Shown here piece by piece: positions 6,949 through 15,088 of a stretch of DNA of 27,159 nt. Position 1 is the first letter of the stretch; every line of letters begins with the position of its first letter. The notes under the pieces are model-generated. The model saw only the letters and a program-made list of their open reading frames with translations. It did not search any database and had not been told where the DNA came from. This DNA is from JBLHHI01 sp047614125. GTDB taxonomy: Bacteria; Bacteroidota; Bacteroidia; NS11-12g; UBA9320. The position numbers were made by a program, and so were the translations under genes. The DNA lies in assembly GCA_047614125.1 (NCBI GenBank), contig JBLHHI010000036.1, positions 1-27,159 on the forward strand. The letters run 5' to 3'.

Positions 6949-7467
6949 CTAACCGTTAAATACTTTTCTTAGACCCACACCTCGTTGCTCAGCAACCGTG
7001 TATGGATCTCTCAACTTCGACAAGGCATCGATGGTTGCCTTTACCACGTTGTGTGGATTTGACGAACCTTTTGATTTTGCCAATACATCATGCACACCCG
7101 CACTTTCTAATACTGCGCGCATTGCACCACCGGCAATAACACCCGTACCATGAGAAGCAGGTTTAATGAACACATAACCTCCACTGTACTTACCGTACTG
7201 CTCGTGAGGAACCGTACCATTAATTACCGGCACTTTGATCAAATTCTTTTTGGCATCTTCAATGCCTTTTTGGATCGCATCAATTACCTCACTCGCTTTT
7301 CCAAGTCCGTGACCAACAATACCATTTCCATCTCCAACAACCACAATAGCGGTGAAGCTAAAGGTTCTACCCCCTTTGGTAACCTTGGCTACTCGCTGAA
7401 TACCAACTACGGTATCTTTAAGCTCCAAGTCTGTTGTTTTTATTCGTTTTAACGTTTGTGTTGCCAT
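6949..7467 (-). CDS. rpsE: 30S ribosomal protein S5
   Basis: S5 shapes the mRNA entry channel and affects decoding accuracy. The 172-aa protein has the N-terminal double-stranded RNA-binding fold (about 15-80), with VAKVTKGGRTFSFTAIVVVG and GNGIVGHGLGKASEV. The C-terminal half includes the conserved GTGVIAGGAMRAVLESAGV and SSNPHNVVKATIDAL. The stop is TAG. It lies 6 nt after rplR and 19 nt before rpmD. Confidence 0.98.
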   Translation of the reverse strand: MATQTLKRIKTTDLELKDTVVGIQRVAKVTKGGRTFSFTAIVVVGDGNGIVGHGLGKASEVIDAIQKGIEDAKKNLIKVPVINGTVPHEQYGKYSGGYVFIKPASHGTGVIAGGAMRAVLESAGVHDVLAKSKGSSNPHNVVKATIDALSKLRDPYTVAEQRGVGLRKVFNG

Positions 7468-7473
7468 AATATC

Positions 7474-7830
7474 TTAAAATTTCAATCCTCCCTCACGTGC
7501 TCCTTCTGCAAAGCTTTTCACTCGGCCGTGATACAAGTATCCACCTCGATCAAAAACCACCTGCTCTATACCATTTGCCAGTGCTTTTTCAGCCAATAAT
7601 TTTCCAACTTTGTGCGCTTTATTAACCTTGTTTTCAGTTAGCACATCAATTTCTGCAATTCGTGATGAAGCGGCCAAAATAGTTCGCTGTCCGATATCGT
7701 CGATTAACTGACCATAAATCTGCTTATTGCTTCTAAAAATAGCCAATCTTGGTTTTTCGGCAGAACCCGAGATCTTTTTACGAACTCGTAGTTTAACCTT
7801 TAGTCTTCTTTTAATTTTTGCGTTTGACAT
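7474..7830 (-). CDS. rplR: 50S ribosomal protein L18
   Basis: L18 binds 5S rRNA together with L5 and L25 in the central protuberance. The 118-aa protein has a basic N-terminus (KIKRRLKVKLRVRKKISG), then the core PRLAIFRSNKQIYGQLIDD, and the highly conserved end VVFDRGGYLYHGRVKSFAEG followed by AREGGLKF. It lies 10 nt after rplF and 6 nt before rpsE. Confidence 0.98.
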   Translation of the reverse strand: MSNAKIKRRLKVKLRVRKKISGSAEKPRLAIFRSNKQIYGQLIDDIGQRTILAASSRIAEIDVLTENKVNKAHKVGKLLAEKALANGIEQVVFDRGGYLYHGRVKSFAEGAREGGLKF

Positions 7831-7840
7831 CTTTACTTAC

Positions 7841-8392
7841 CTATTTAGCGGCTGACTTACCAGCTTTTCTTCGTAATTGTTCGCCCACAAACTTGATACC
7901 CTTACCTTTAAAAGGCTCCGGCTTGCGGAATGATCTAATTTTTGCGGCCACCTGGCCTACCAACTGCTTGTCATGACTTTCCATGGTAACAACTGGATTT
8001 TTACCCTTTAACGTTTCCGCAGATATTTTAATTTCTGAAGGGATTTGGATGTACACATTATGCGAAAATCCAAGGTTCAATTCTAAAATCTGGCCAACAA
8101 CTTCAGCCTTATATCCTACCCCAACCAATTCTTGCTGAGTTTTATATCCATTGGTAACGCCTTCCACCATATTACTGATGAGCGAACGATACAAACCGTG
8201 CTTAGATTTGCTCAATTTGTCTTCGTTCAAACGTTTTACCACAATGGTTCCATCTTCAACGGCAACTTCAATTTCGGATCCATAAGTTTGCGTGAGCTCA
8301 CCTTTTGGACCTTTCACTGAAATCTGCCCCTTCGAAATGTTGATGTCAACACCAGCGGGTACACTTATTGGGTTATTTCCTATTCGTGACAT
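7841..8392 (-). CDS. rplF: 50S ribosomal protein L6
   Basis: L6 lies near the factor-binding site of the large subunit. The 183-aa protein begins MSRIGNNPISVPAGV, the standard family start. The frame is open for 15 more codons to an ATG at 8437, but that would overlap rpsH and adds sequence foreign to L6, so 8392 is chosen. Two repeated alpha/beta domains are visible, with SLISNMVEGVTNGYKTQQEL in the middle and KPEPFKGKGIKFVGEQLRRK near the end. It lies 16 nt after rpsH. Confidence 0.97.
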   Translation of the reverse strand: MSRIGNNPISVPAGVDINISKGQISVKGPKGELTQTYGSEIEVAVEDGTIVVKRLNEDKLSKSKHGLYRSLISNMVEGVTNGYKTQQELVGVGYKAEVVGQILELNLGFSHNVYIQIPSEIKISAETLKGKNPVVTMESHDKQLVGQVAAKIRSFRKPEPFKGKGIKFVGEQLRRKAGKSAAK

Positions 8393-8408
8393 TCTTTCTT
8401 CTTTATCT

Positions 8409-8807
8409 TTATGATACGTAACAAAGTACTTCTCCACCCACGTTTTCTCTTCGTGCTTCTTTGTCGGTCATCACTCCTTTCGAAGTAGACATGATGGCAA
8501 TTCCCAAACCATTGATTACTCGTGGTAAGTTCTTGGCATCGCGATATTGACGAAGACCCGGTCTGCTCACGCGTTTTAATTCGCGTATGGCAGGGATCTT
8601 AGTTAATGGATGGTACTTCAAAGCAATTTTAATGGTGCCCTGTGCTCCTTCATCGTCAAACTTGTAGTTTAAGATGTATCCTTTTTCAAAAAGAACCTTT
8701 GTCATGTCCTTTTTCAAGTTGGATGATGGAATTTCCACGATTCGATGATTGGCCTTGATGGCGTTACGAATTCGTGTTAAAAAATCTGCGATTGTATCTG
8801 TATTCAT
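8409..8807 (-). CDS. rpsH: 30S ribosomal protein S8
   Basis: S8 binds helix 21 of 16S rRNA and is needed for central-domain assembly. In E. coli it also represses the spc operon. The 132-aa protein begins MNTDTIADFLTRIRNAIKAN and ends with the signature GIAIMSTSKGVMTDKEARR followed by NVGGEVLCYVS. It lies 22 nt after rpsN and 16 nt before rplF. No spc-type S8 target leader could be recognised by eye. Confidence 0.98.
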   Translation of the reverse strand: MNTDTIADFLTRIRNAIKANHRIVEIPSSNLKKDMTKVLFEKGYILNYKFDDEGAQGTIKIALKYHPLTKIPAIRELKRVSRPGLRQYRDAKNLPRVINGLGIAIMSTSKGVMTDKEARRENVGGEVLCYVS

Positions 8808-8829
8808 TCTCGTACTCTCTAAATAATAA

Positions 8830-9099
8830 TTACCAGCTCGCCTTTGTTACACCCGGGATTTTCCCATCAGATGCCATTTGTCGGAACATATTTCTGCACA
8901 AACCGAAATCTCTAATGTATCCACGAGGTTTTCCAGTTATACTGCAACGGTTTCTCAAACGAACCGGAGAAGCATTACGAGGCAGCTTTTGCAACTCGTC
9001 GTACTTGCCTTCGGCTTTGAGCTTTGCTCTCTTGTCGGCGTAACGTGCAACCATGCGTTCACGTTTGCGCTGTCTGGCTTTCATTGATTCTTTAGCCAT
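8830..9099 (-). CDS. rpsN: 30S ribosomal protein S14 (long, zinc-free type)
   Basis: S14 binds in the head of the 30S subunit near the A site. At 89 aa this is the long form, which lacks the two CxxC pairs of the short zinc-binding S14. The start MAKESMKARQRKRERMVARY and the conserved core NRCSITGKPRGYIRDFGLCR and GKIPGVTKASW identify it. It lies 1 nt after rplE and 22 nt before rpsH. Confidence 0.98.
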   Translation of the reverse strand: MAKESMKARQRKRERMVARYADKRAKLKAEGKYDELQKLPRNASPVRLRNRCSITGKPRGYIRDFGLCRNMFRQMASDGKIPGVTKASW

Positions 9100-9100
9100 A

Positions 9101-9655
9101 TCAATTATTTTGATTTTTAAATGGAATTCCTAATGCTTTCAACAACTCGAAACACTCGATGTCGTTGTTGGCTGAAGTCACAAAAGTGACATCCAGACCA
9201 TTAATATTTGACACTTTATCAATGTCGATCTCTGGAAAGATGATTTGCTCCGTAATGCCGGTTGAGTAATTTCCTCTTCCGTCAAAACCCTTGTCGCTTA
9301 CTCCCTGAAAGTCACGAACACGCGGCAAGGCAATGGCGACAAATCGCTCCAAAAATTCATACATCTTCTCCCCTCTTAGGGTAACCTTGGCTCCTACCGG
9401 CATATTTGCCCGAAGCTTAAAGTTAGAGATGTCCTTTGTAGACATGGTAGCAATTGCTTGCTGTCCAGCGATGAGACTCATCTCATTAATGGCCGTGTCA
9501 ATTAATTTTTTATCAGAAACACCTCCACCAACGCCTTGGTTAAGGCAAATCTTTGTGAGTTTAGGCACCTGCATAACGTTATTCCAACCGAACTTTTCTT
9601 TAAGCGCGGGAACAACTTCTGTTTGATATTTCGTTTTAAAACTAGGAACGTGCAT
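9101..9655 (-). CDS. rplE: 50S ribosomal protein L5
   Basis: L5 binds 5S rRNA and contacts the P-site tRNA through the central protuberance. The 184-aa protein shows KYQTEVVPALKEKFGWNNVM at the N-terminus, PKLTKICLNQGVGGG, the conserved RANMPVGAKVTLRGEKMYEF, and FDGRGNYSTGITEQIIFPEI. It lies 8 nt after rplX and is separated by one base from rpsN. Confidence 0.98.
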   Translation of the reverse strand: MHVPSFKTKYQTEVVPALKEKFGWNNVMQVPKLTKICLNQGVGGGVSDKKLIDTAINEMSLIAGQQAIATMSTKDISNFKLRANMPVGAKVTLRGEKMYEFLERFVAIALPRVRDFQGVSDKGFDGRGNYSTGITEQIIFPEIDIDKVSNINGLDVTFVTSANNDIECFELLKALGIPFKNQNN

Positions 9656-9663
9656 TTCTGTTT

Positions 9664-9999
9664 CTATTTAATAAATTCACCTGTCTTTTTAGAATATCGT
9701 TGAAGCTTACCTTCATCGTTTCTCTTTCTTCCAATTCGAGTTCCTTCGCCATCCACGATTACTTGAATTTTTTCAACGCGAATAGGCGCTTCCAATTTCA
9801 CAATCGAACCGTTCGGGTTGTCTGCATCTGGCTTTCTGTGTTTCGTAACCAAATTAACACCCTTCACAATGGCTCTTCTATCTTTTGGATAAACCACAAC
9901 TACTTCTCCGGTTTTAGATCGGTCTGTTCCAGACAAAACCTTTACCGTATCGCCTTTTTTGACGTGTAGTTTTGGAGCTCTTTTACTGTTATTCTGCAT
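9664..9999 (-). CDS. rplX: 50S ribosomal protein L24
   Basis: L24 initiates large-subunit assembly at the 5' end of 23S rRNA. The 111-aa protein has an N-terminal KOW motif (KLHVKKGDTVKVLSGTDRSK, about residues 10-29), then KTGEVVVVYPKDRRAIVKGV and NLVTKHRKP. The C-terminus carries RIGRKRNDEGKLQRYSKKTG. It lies 8 nt after rplN and 8 nt before rplE. Confidence 0.98.
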   Translation of the reverse strand: MQNNSKRAPKLHVKKGDTVKVLSGTDRSKTGEVVVVYPKDRRAIVKGVNLVTKHRKPDADNPNGSIVKLEAPIRVEKIQVIVDGEGTRIGRKRNDEGKLQRYSKKTGEFIK

Positions 10000-10007
10000 C
10001 TTTCTAA

Positions 10008-10376
10008 TTATAATACTTCGGGTGCAAGGGATACAATTTTCATAAATTGCTTATCTCTCAACTCTCTAGCCACTGGGCCAAAGATACGTGTTGCACGTGG
10101 CTCATTTTGAGCATTTAACAACACACATGAGTTGTCGTCGAAACGAATGTAGGTGCCATCTGCGCGACGAATTTCCTTTTTAGTTCGTACAACAACCGCT
10201 CTGGATACGGCGCCTTTTTTAATACCTCCATGTGGGAGTGCAGACTTTACAGTAACTACAATCTTATCACCAACGCGTGCGTAACGCTTGCCGGTACCAC
10301 CAAGTACACGTATGCAAAGCACTTCTTTTGCGCCACTGTTATCGGCTACTCTTATTCTTGATTCTTGCTGTATCAT
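10008..10376 (-). CDS. rplN: 50S ribosomal protein L14
   Basis: L14 forms intersubunit bridges with the small subunit. The 122-aa protein has standard length and is strongly conserved: MIQQESRIRVADNSGAKEVL at the start, GGIKKGAVSRAVVVRTKKEI, and RATRIFGPVARELRDKQFMK near the C-terminus. It lies 1 nt after rpsQ and 8 nt before rplX. Confidence 0.98.
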   Translation of the reverse strand: MIQQESRIRVADNSGAKEVLCIRVLGGTGKRYARVGDKIVVTVKSALPHGGIKKGAVSRAVVVRTKKEIRRADGTYIRFDDNSCVLLNAQNEPRATRIFGPVARELRDKQFMKIVSLAPEVL

Positions 10377-10377
10377 C

Positions 10378-10632
10378 TTACTTAGCCTTTTCTACGATTT
10401 CAACCAATCTCCATCTCTTGTTCTTACTCAACGGACGAGTTTCCATAATTTTCACAACATCATTCGTTGTACACTCATTCTTTTCATCATGAGCGGTAAA
10501 CTTTGAAGTTGCCTTTACGAACTTTCCGTATTTCGGGTGCTTACGTTTTCGTTCTACCGAAACGGTTATGCTTTTATCCATCTTGTCGCTTACTACAACA
10601 CCGATGATTTCTTTTCTAGAGTTTCTCTCCAT
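10378..10632 (-). CDS. rpsQ: 30S ribosomal protein S17
   Basis: S17 is a primary 16S rRNA binder with an OB-fold. The 84-aa protein has RKEIIGVVVSDKMDKSITVS at the start, VERKRKHPKYGKFVKATSKF in the middle and IMETRPLSKNKRWRLVEIVE at the end, all family landmarks. It lies 23 nt after rpmC and 1 nt before rplN. Confidence 0.98.
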   Translation of the reverse strand: MERNSRKEIIGVVVSDKMDKSITVSVERKRKHPKYGKFVKATSKFTAHDEKNECTTNDVVKIMETRPLSKNKRWRLVEIVEKAK

Positions 10633-10655
10633 TTCTTCTTTTGTTTAACCGACTG

Positions 10656-10847
10656 TTAAGCCTGTTTTCTAGCGTTAATTTCTGTCATCAATCTCGCCAC
10701 GGTCTTTCTACTAATAGAAACCTTGGTTGGATTTTCAATCGGCGACACTGCGTGGTTGAATTGCAACTTTTGCAATTGCTGTCTTTCCTCTCGCAGAGTA
10801 ACGTGCAACTCTTTGTTGCTCATTTGCTTTATATCTTCGTATGTCAT
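10656..10847 (-). CDS. rpmC: 50S ribosomal protein L29
   Basis: L29 is a small helical protein at the peptide exit tunnel, next to L23, where trigger factor and SRP dock. The 63-aa protein has the expected two-helix pattern: MTYEDIKQMSNKELHVTLRE then LQKLQFNHAVSPIENPTKVS and a C-terminal helix RKTVARLMTEINARK. The conserved rplP-rpmC-rpsQ order and 2-nt spacing after rplP support the call. Confidence 0.96.
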   Translation of the reverse strand: MTYEDIKQMSNKELHVTLREERQQLQKLQFNHAVSPIENPTKVSISRKTVARLMTEINARKQA

Positions 10848-10849
10848 GA

Positions 10850-11269
10850 CTAAGCGCTATAATCAGGTTTAACTACAAATTTGGTATTTACCGGAAGTTT
10901 CTGAGCCGCCAATCTCATGGCTTCTTGTGCAACGTCCAAGGGCACTCCCTCTACTTCGAACATGATGGTTCCAGGCTTAATAACGGCTACCCAGTATTCT
11001 GGAGATCCCTTACCCTTACCCATCCGTACTTCTGCAGGCTTCTTTGTTACCGGTTTGTCTGGAAATATTCGAATCCAAACCTTACCTTCTCTTTTCATGT
11101 ATCGATTTAAAGCAATACGAGCTGCTTCAATCTGGCGGGAAGTAATCCAGTGAGCTTCAAGTGATTTTAACCCAAATTCACCAAAGTCTATTCGGTGACC
11201 TCTTGTGGCCAAACCCTTAACACGGCCCTTCTGCCTTTTTCTAAATTTCGTTCGCTTTGGAAGTAACAT
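10850..11269 (-). CDS. rplP: 50S ribosomal protein L16
   Basis: L16 helps form the A-site cleft and is a late assembly protein. The 139-aa protein begins MLLPKRTKFRKRQKGRVKGL and contains WITSRQIEAARIALNRYMKR and EVRMGKGKG-type sequence (AEVRMGKGKGSPEYWVAVI, 79-97), which includes the Arg (R82) hydroxylated by YcfD in E. coli. It lies 37 nt after rpsC and 2 nt before rpmC. Confidence 0.98.
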   Translation of the reverse strand: MLLPKRTKFRKRQKGRVKGLATRGHRIDFGEFGLKSLEAHWITSRQIEAARIALNRYMKREGKVWIRIFPDKPVTKKPAEVRMGKGKGSPEYWVAVIKPGTIMFEVEGVPLDVAQEAMRLAAQKLPVNTKFVVKPDYSA

Positions 11270-11306
11270 CTTCTATAAACTTAACCTTGTTTTTACTCTA
11301 ATTTTC

Positions 11307-12035
11307 CTATCGCTTGTTGTTTCTTCGGCGTGGATCTGAACTTCCTCCACCTTTTTTGCGATCCGTTTTCTTATTCTCGCCCATACCCATGTTGATGGAT
11401 AGATCTCTTTTGCCGTACACTTCTTCTTTGAAGATCCATACCTTGATACCAAGTTTACCATATACGGTAAGCGCTTCTGATAAGGCATAATCCACATCTG
11501 CACGGAAGGTGTGCAACGGAATTCGTCCGTTCTTAAACTGCTCTGAACGAGCCATTTCAGCTCCGTTCAATCGGCCCGAGATCAAAATTTTAATCCCTTG
11601 AGCCCCCATTCGCATGGTACTGGCTATTGACATTTTAACGGCGCGCTTATATGCAATACGACCCTCAATTTGCTGTGCTATTGAAGCTCCCACCAATTTA
11701 GCATCCAATTCCGGACGTTTAATTTCAAAGATGTTGATTTGAACATCTTTTTTGGTAAGCTTCTTAATTTCTTCTTTTATTTGATCCACCTCAGATCCAC
11801 CTTTTCCAATCACAATTCCCGGACGTGCCGTGTGAACCGTGATAATGATGCGCTTCAAGGTTCGCTCAATTAATATTTTGGAGATTCCTCCCTTTGGAAT
11901 ACGAACTGCGATGTAGCTACGTATTTTATGATCTTCGGCCAATTTTTCTGCAAAGGTGTCTCCACCGTACCAGTTTGATTCCCAGCCTCGAACAATGCCT
12001 AAACGTATGCCTATTGGATTAACTTTCTGTCCCAT
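11307..12035 (-). CDS. rpsC: 30S ribosomal protein S3
   Basis: S3 lines the mRNA entry tunnel in the 30S head. The 242-aa protein begins MGQKVNPIGIRLGIVRGWES, the family start. An upstream in-frame ATG at 12104 would add 23 residues inside rplV and is rejected. A KH type-2 RNA-binding domain is present with the loop VIGKGG at 75-80. The C-terminal half contains RTFRADVDYALSEALTVYG-type sequence and GKLGIKVWIFKEEVYGKRD, followed by a basic tail (KKGGGSSDPRRRNNKR). It lies 1 nt after rplV. Confidence 0.97.
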   Translation of the reverse strand: MGQKVNPIGIRLGIVRGWESNWYGGDTFAEKLAEDHKIRSYIAVRIPKGGISKILIERTLKRIIITVHTARPGIVIGKGGSEVDQIKEEIKKLTKKDVQINIFEIKRPELDAKLVGASIAQQIEGRIAYKRAVKMSIASTMRMGAQGIKILISGRLNGAEMARSEQFKNGRIPLHTFRADVDYALSEALTVYGKLGIKVWIFKEEVYGKRDLSINMGMGENKKTDRKKGGGSSDPRRRNNKR

Positions 12036-12036
12036 C

Positions 12037-12429
12037 TTAATTTTCTGTATCGTATTCTTCAGTTTCAACTTCAGCACCAACCGCTGTTTGATTGTCGGAA
12101 ACAACCAAGGTAATGTGGTTTGAACGTTTTCTAATTCGGTGTGCTCGGCCTTGTGGCGCAGGACGCAAACGCTTCAAGGATCTTCCTTGACTTACGTAAA
12201 TCTCCTTTACAAACAAGTCTTCTTCCGACCCAGATCCATCTGAACCTTGTTTCCAGTTAGAAACCGCTGATAGAAGTAATTTCTCAATCTTCTCAGCATA
12301 GACTGGCTTCTGGCTGAATTTCAACAGGTTAAAAGCCATTTCGAGTTTTTGTCCTCGAACCTGATCTGCCACTAAGCGCATTTTGCGCGGTGACATTGGG
12401 CAGTTATTTAATTTAGCTATCGCTTCCAT
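12037..12429 (-). CDS. rplV: 50S ribosomal protein L22 with acidic tail
   Basis: L22 sends a beta-hairpin into the peptide exit tunnel and is part of the macrolide-sensitive constriction. The 130-aa protein shows NCPMSPRKMRLVADQVRGQK at the N-terminus and the tunnel hairpin region RLRPAPQGRAHRIRKRSNHI. It ends in an acidic tail (about 118-130, EVETEEYDTEN) not found in E. coli L22 (110 aa). It lies 6 nt after rpsS and 1 nt before rpsC. Confidence 0.98.
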   Translation of the reverse strand: MEAIAKLNNCPMSPRKMRLVADQVRGQKLEMAFNLLKFSQKPVYAEKIEKLLLSAVSNWKQGSDGSGSEEDLFVKEIYVSQGRSLKRLRPAPQGRAHRIRKRSNHITLVVSDNQTAVGAEVETEEYDTEN

Positions 12430-12435
12430 TCTTAC

Positions 12436-12699
12436 TTACCTTTTGCTGGTGTGTCCTTTAAACGTTCGCGTTGGAGCAAATTCTCCAAGCTTGTGCCCAA
12501 CCATGTTTTCGGTTACATACACCGGAATAAATTTGTTACCGTTGTGAACGGCAAAAGTATGACCTACGAAATCAGGAGTAATCATTGATCTTCTCGACCA
12601 AGTTTTGATAACCGACTTCTTATTTCCTTCGGCTTGTGCAACAACTTTGCGCTCAAGCTTAATGTCTACAAATGGTCCTTTTTTTAGTGATCTTGCCAT
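12436..12699 (-). CDS. rpsS: 30S ribosomal protein S19
   Basis: S19 lies in the 30S head with S13 and contacts the large subunit. The 87-aa protein is typical: MARSLKKGPFVDIKLERKVV, then IKTWSRRSMITPDFVGHTFA, VHNGNKFIPVYVTENMVGHK and LGEFAPTRTFKGH. It lies 4 nt after rplB and 6 nt before rplV. Confidence 0.98.
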   Translation of the reverse strand: MARSLKKGPFVDIKLERKVVAQAEGNKKSVIKTWSRRSMITPDFVGHTFAVHNGNKFIPVYVTENMVGHKLGEFAPTRTFKGHTSKR

Positions 12700-12703
12700 T
12701 TAC

Positions 12704-13528
12704 TTATTTTTTCTTTTTGCGTTCAACAATTAGTCTGTTTGAGTGCTTGTTTTTATCTCTCGTTTTCAATCCTTTTGTAGCGATGCCATTTCTAGATCGA
12801 GCTTGACCTCCTTTTGACTTTCCTTCACCACCACCTTGTGGGTGATCCACCGGGTTCATTGCTGCTGGACGAACACGTGGACGTCTTCCCAACCAACGAT
12901 TTCTTCCCGCCTTTCCAAGACGCACTAAACTGTGATCCGGATTTGAAACGGTTCCAAGGGTAGCTACACAATTAGCCAATATCATTCTCGTTTCTCCAGA
13001 TGGCAACTTAATGGTTGCGTACTTTCCAGCTCGAGCCAACAACTGTGCATTGGTTCCAGCGCTTCGAACGATTTCTCCTCCTTTACCAGGCTGCAGTTCG
13101 ATGTTGTGAATGATAGAACCCAAAGGCATCAATCCCAACGGCATGGTATTTCCAACTTCCGGTGCAACTTCTGAACCCGATTCAACCGTTTGACCCACTT
13201 TCAACCCCACTGGTGCTAGCATGTAATGCTTTTCTCCGTCGGCGTATTGCAACAAGGCAATAAAAGCGGTTCTGTTTGGATCGTATTCAACCGTTAATAC
13301 TTCGGCTGGTCCTGATTTTGTTCTTTTAAAGTCGATGATTCTGTATCGACGCTTGTGCCCGCCACCAATGTTTCGAACGGTCATTCTACCTTGGTTGTTT
13401 CTACCACCCGATTTCTTAATCGGTGCCAACAAAGACTTTTCAGGTTTTGCTGTGGTAATTTCCTCGAAGGTATTGGCTACTCGAAAGCGCTGACCTGGGG
13501 TGATCGGATTTAATCTTCTTACTGCCAT
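12704..13528 (-). CDS. rplB: 50S ribosomal protein L2
   Basis: L2 is needed for subunit association and for peptidyl-transferase centre structure. The 274-aa protein has the N-terminal RNA-binding domain with VRNIGGGHKRRYRIIDFKRT (51-70). The C-terminal region contains MNPVDHPQGGGEG (224-236), which carries H229, the residue studied for peptidyl transfer in E. coli. Residue 231 is Gln where E. coli has His. It lies 3 nt after rplW and 4 nt before rpsS. Confidence 0.98.
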   Translation of the reverse strand: MAVRRLNPITPGQRFRVANTFEEITTAKPEKSLLAPIKKSGGRNNQGRMTVRNIGGGHKRRYRIIDFKRTKSGPAEVLTVEYDPNRTAFIALLQYADGEKHYMLAPVGLKVGQTVESGSEVAPEVGNTMPLGLMPLGSIIHNIELQPGKGGEIVRSAGTNAQLLARAGKYATIKLPSGETRMILANCVATLGTVSNPDHSLVRLGKAGRNRWLGRRPRVRPAAMNPVDHPQGGGEGKSKGGQARSRNGIATKGLKTRDKNKHSNRLIVERKKKK

Positions 13529-13531
13529 GTT

Positions 13532-13822
13532 CTAGATACTTTCAAAAAAGTCAATGGATTGATCATCTTTTAAACTAACCACGGCCTTTTTAAAGTTCGA
13601 CTTCTTGCCATTGATGGCACCGGTCTTGGTTAATCTAAATTTTCGTTTTCCACGGTATACCATGGTGTTAACACGGGTAACTTCCACACCGTACATCTTC
13701 TCTACTTCACTAACTATCTCAGGTTTCGTGGCATCCACATCAACGATAAACACAAACTTGTTTAACTTTTCTGATGCGGTGTTCGACTTCTCAGTAATTA
13801 ATGGTTTTACAATAACTGCCAT
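13532..13822 (-). CDS. rplW: 50S ribosomal protein L23
   Basis: L23 sits at the peptide exit and provides the docking site for trigger factor and SRP. The 96-aa protein begins with the diagnostic VKPLITEKS (6-13) and has the alpha/beta core KFVFIVDVDATKPEIVSEVE. The segment VNTMVYRGKRKFRLTKTGAI corresponds to the tunnel-facing loop. It lies 2 nt after rplD and 3 nt before rplB. Confidence 0.98.
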   Translation of the reverse strand: MAVIVKPLITEKSNTASEKLNKFVFIVDVDATKPEIVSEVEKMYGVEVTRVNTMVYRGKRKFRLTKTGAINGKKSNFKKAVVSLKDDQSIDFFESI

Positions 13823-13824
13823 AT

Positions 13825-14457
13825 CTAGTTACCTTTATTGTTTTCCGTTAATTTTTGGATGGCCTCTTCGGTAAAGATTAAGTTCTTCGCCTTCAAAATA
13901 CCATATGTATTCATGTTCTCAACCTCGATTACCTCCGCATTTGGAAGGTTTCGTGCGGATAAGTACACATTTCTATTGGCGGCGCTGGTTACAAGTAACG
14001 AGCGTTGATCTGCCAATTTTAAAACATTCAATAAGCTTGCATATCCCTGAGTATTAGGAGCTTCCATCTGAACTTGGTCAATAACCACGATCTGATTGTC
14101 TTTAGCCTTATACGCAAGAGCCGACTTACGAGCCACATCTTTTAACTTTTTATTGAGTTTAAAGCTGTAATCTCTTGGACGTGGACCGTGAAAACGACCC
14201 CCACCAATCATAACTCCCGACTTAACAGAACCCGCACGTGCTGTACCCGTTCCTTTTTGCTTTTTAATCTTTTTAGTTGACGCTCTAATCTCAGACTTAT
14301 CTTTCGACTTGTGCGTTCCTTGCCGTTGGTTGGCAAGATATTGTTTCACATCGAGGTAGATGGCATGATCGTTGGGTTCAACACCAAAAATCGCCTTATC
14401 TAATTCAACAGAATTGCCTGTTTCCTCGCCTTGATTATTAACTACTTTTAATTTCAT
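13825..14457 (-). CDS. rplD: 50S ribosomal protein L4
   Basis: L4 extends a loop into the exit tunnel opposite L22. In E. coli it also represses the S10 operon. The 210-aa protein has the conserved basic extended loop with KQKGTGTARAGSVKSGVMIG (about 66-85) and GGRFHGPRPRDYSFKLNKK. The globular part includes LLVTSAANRNVYLSARNLPN. Its ATG overlaps the rplC stop by one base (TAATG), which points to translational coupling. Confidence 0.98.
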   Translation of the reverse strand: MKLKVVNNQGEETGNSVELDKAIFGVEPNDHAIYLDVKQYLANQRQGTHKSKDKSEIRASTKKIKKQKGTGTARAGSVKSGVMIGGGRFHGPRPRDYSFKLNKKLKDVARKSALAYKAKDNQIVVIDQVQMEAPNTQGYASLLNVLKLADQRSLLVTSAANRNVYLSARNLPNAEVIEVENMNTYGILKAKNLIFTEEAIQKLTENNKGN

Positions 14458-15086
14458 TATCTCTCAACAATTACATAGCATCCCTTGTGACCAGGAATTG
14501 CTCCCTTAACCACAATTAAATTGTCTTCCGGCATAACCTTGATAACCTGAAGGTTAATCATTTTAACTCGATCATTACCCATTCTTCCTCCCATTTTCAT
14601 GCCTTTAAATACACGAGCTGGGAAAGATGCTGCTCCAATAGATCCCGGCGCACGCAATCTATTGTGCTGACCGTGAGTTTGACCTCCAACTCCAGCAAAG
14701 CCGTGACGTTTAACAACCCCTTGGAAACCTTTTCCCTTGCTGTTGCTGATTACGTCAACGAATTCTCCTTCGTGAAAGATGTCAACCTTAACCGTGTCTC
14801 CAAGGTTTAAGTTTACATCAACATCAGATCTAAAGTCTTTAAATTCTACCGCAATGCGTTTAGGTGTGGTCTTTGCTTTCGCATAGTGCCCAACGGCAGC
14901 CTTAGTAGCATTCTTTTCTTTAACCTCGCCCGTTGCCAATTGTACAGCACGGTATCCATCCACATCAACGCTTCTCAACTGAGAAACCACATTTGGCTCC
15001 GCTTGAATAACGGTACATGGAATGTTTTTTCCTTCTTCCGAAAAAACACTGGTCATTCCTATTTTCTTTCCAATAATCCCTAACAT
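14457..15086 (-). CDS. rplC: 50S ribosomal protein L3
   Basis: L3 is an early assembly protein whose extension reaches the peptidyl-transferase centre. The 209-aa protein begins MLGIIGKKIGMTSVFSEEGK. It holds the characteristic Gly-rich extension at about 117-170 (GKGFQGVVKRHGFAGVGGQT, then HGQHNRLRAPGSIGAASFPA and RVFKGMKMGGRMG). It lies 2 nt after rpsJ and overlaps rplD by one base. Confidence 0.98.
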   Translation of the reverse strand: MLGIIGKKIGMTSVFSEEGKNIPCTVIQAEPNVVSQLRSVDVDGYRAVQLATGEVKEKNATKAAVGHYAKAKTTPKRIAVEFKDFRSDVDVNLNLGDTVKVDIFHEGEFVDVISNSKGKGFQGVVKRHGFAGVGGQTHGQHNRLRAPGSIGAASFPARVFKGMKMGGRMGNDRVKMINLQVIKVMPEDNLIVVKGAIPGHKGCYVIVER

Positions 15087-15088
15087 GA

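Noticed and set aside
12036..12104. Longer rpsC start inside rplV
   Set aside because: S3 begins MGQKVNP at 12035; the extension only reflects an open frame through the rplV 3' end.
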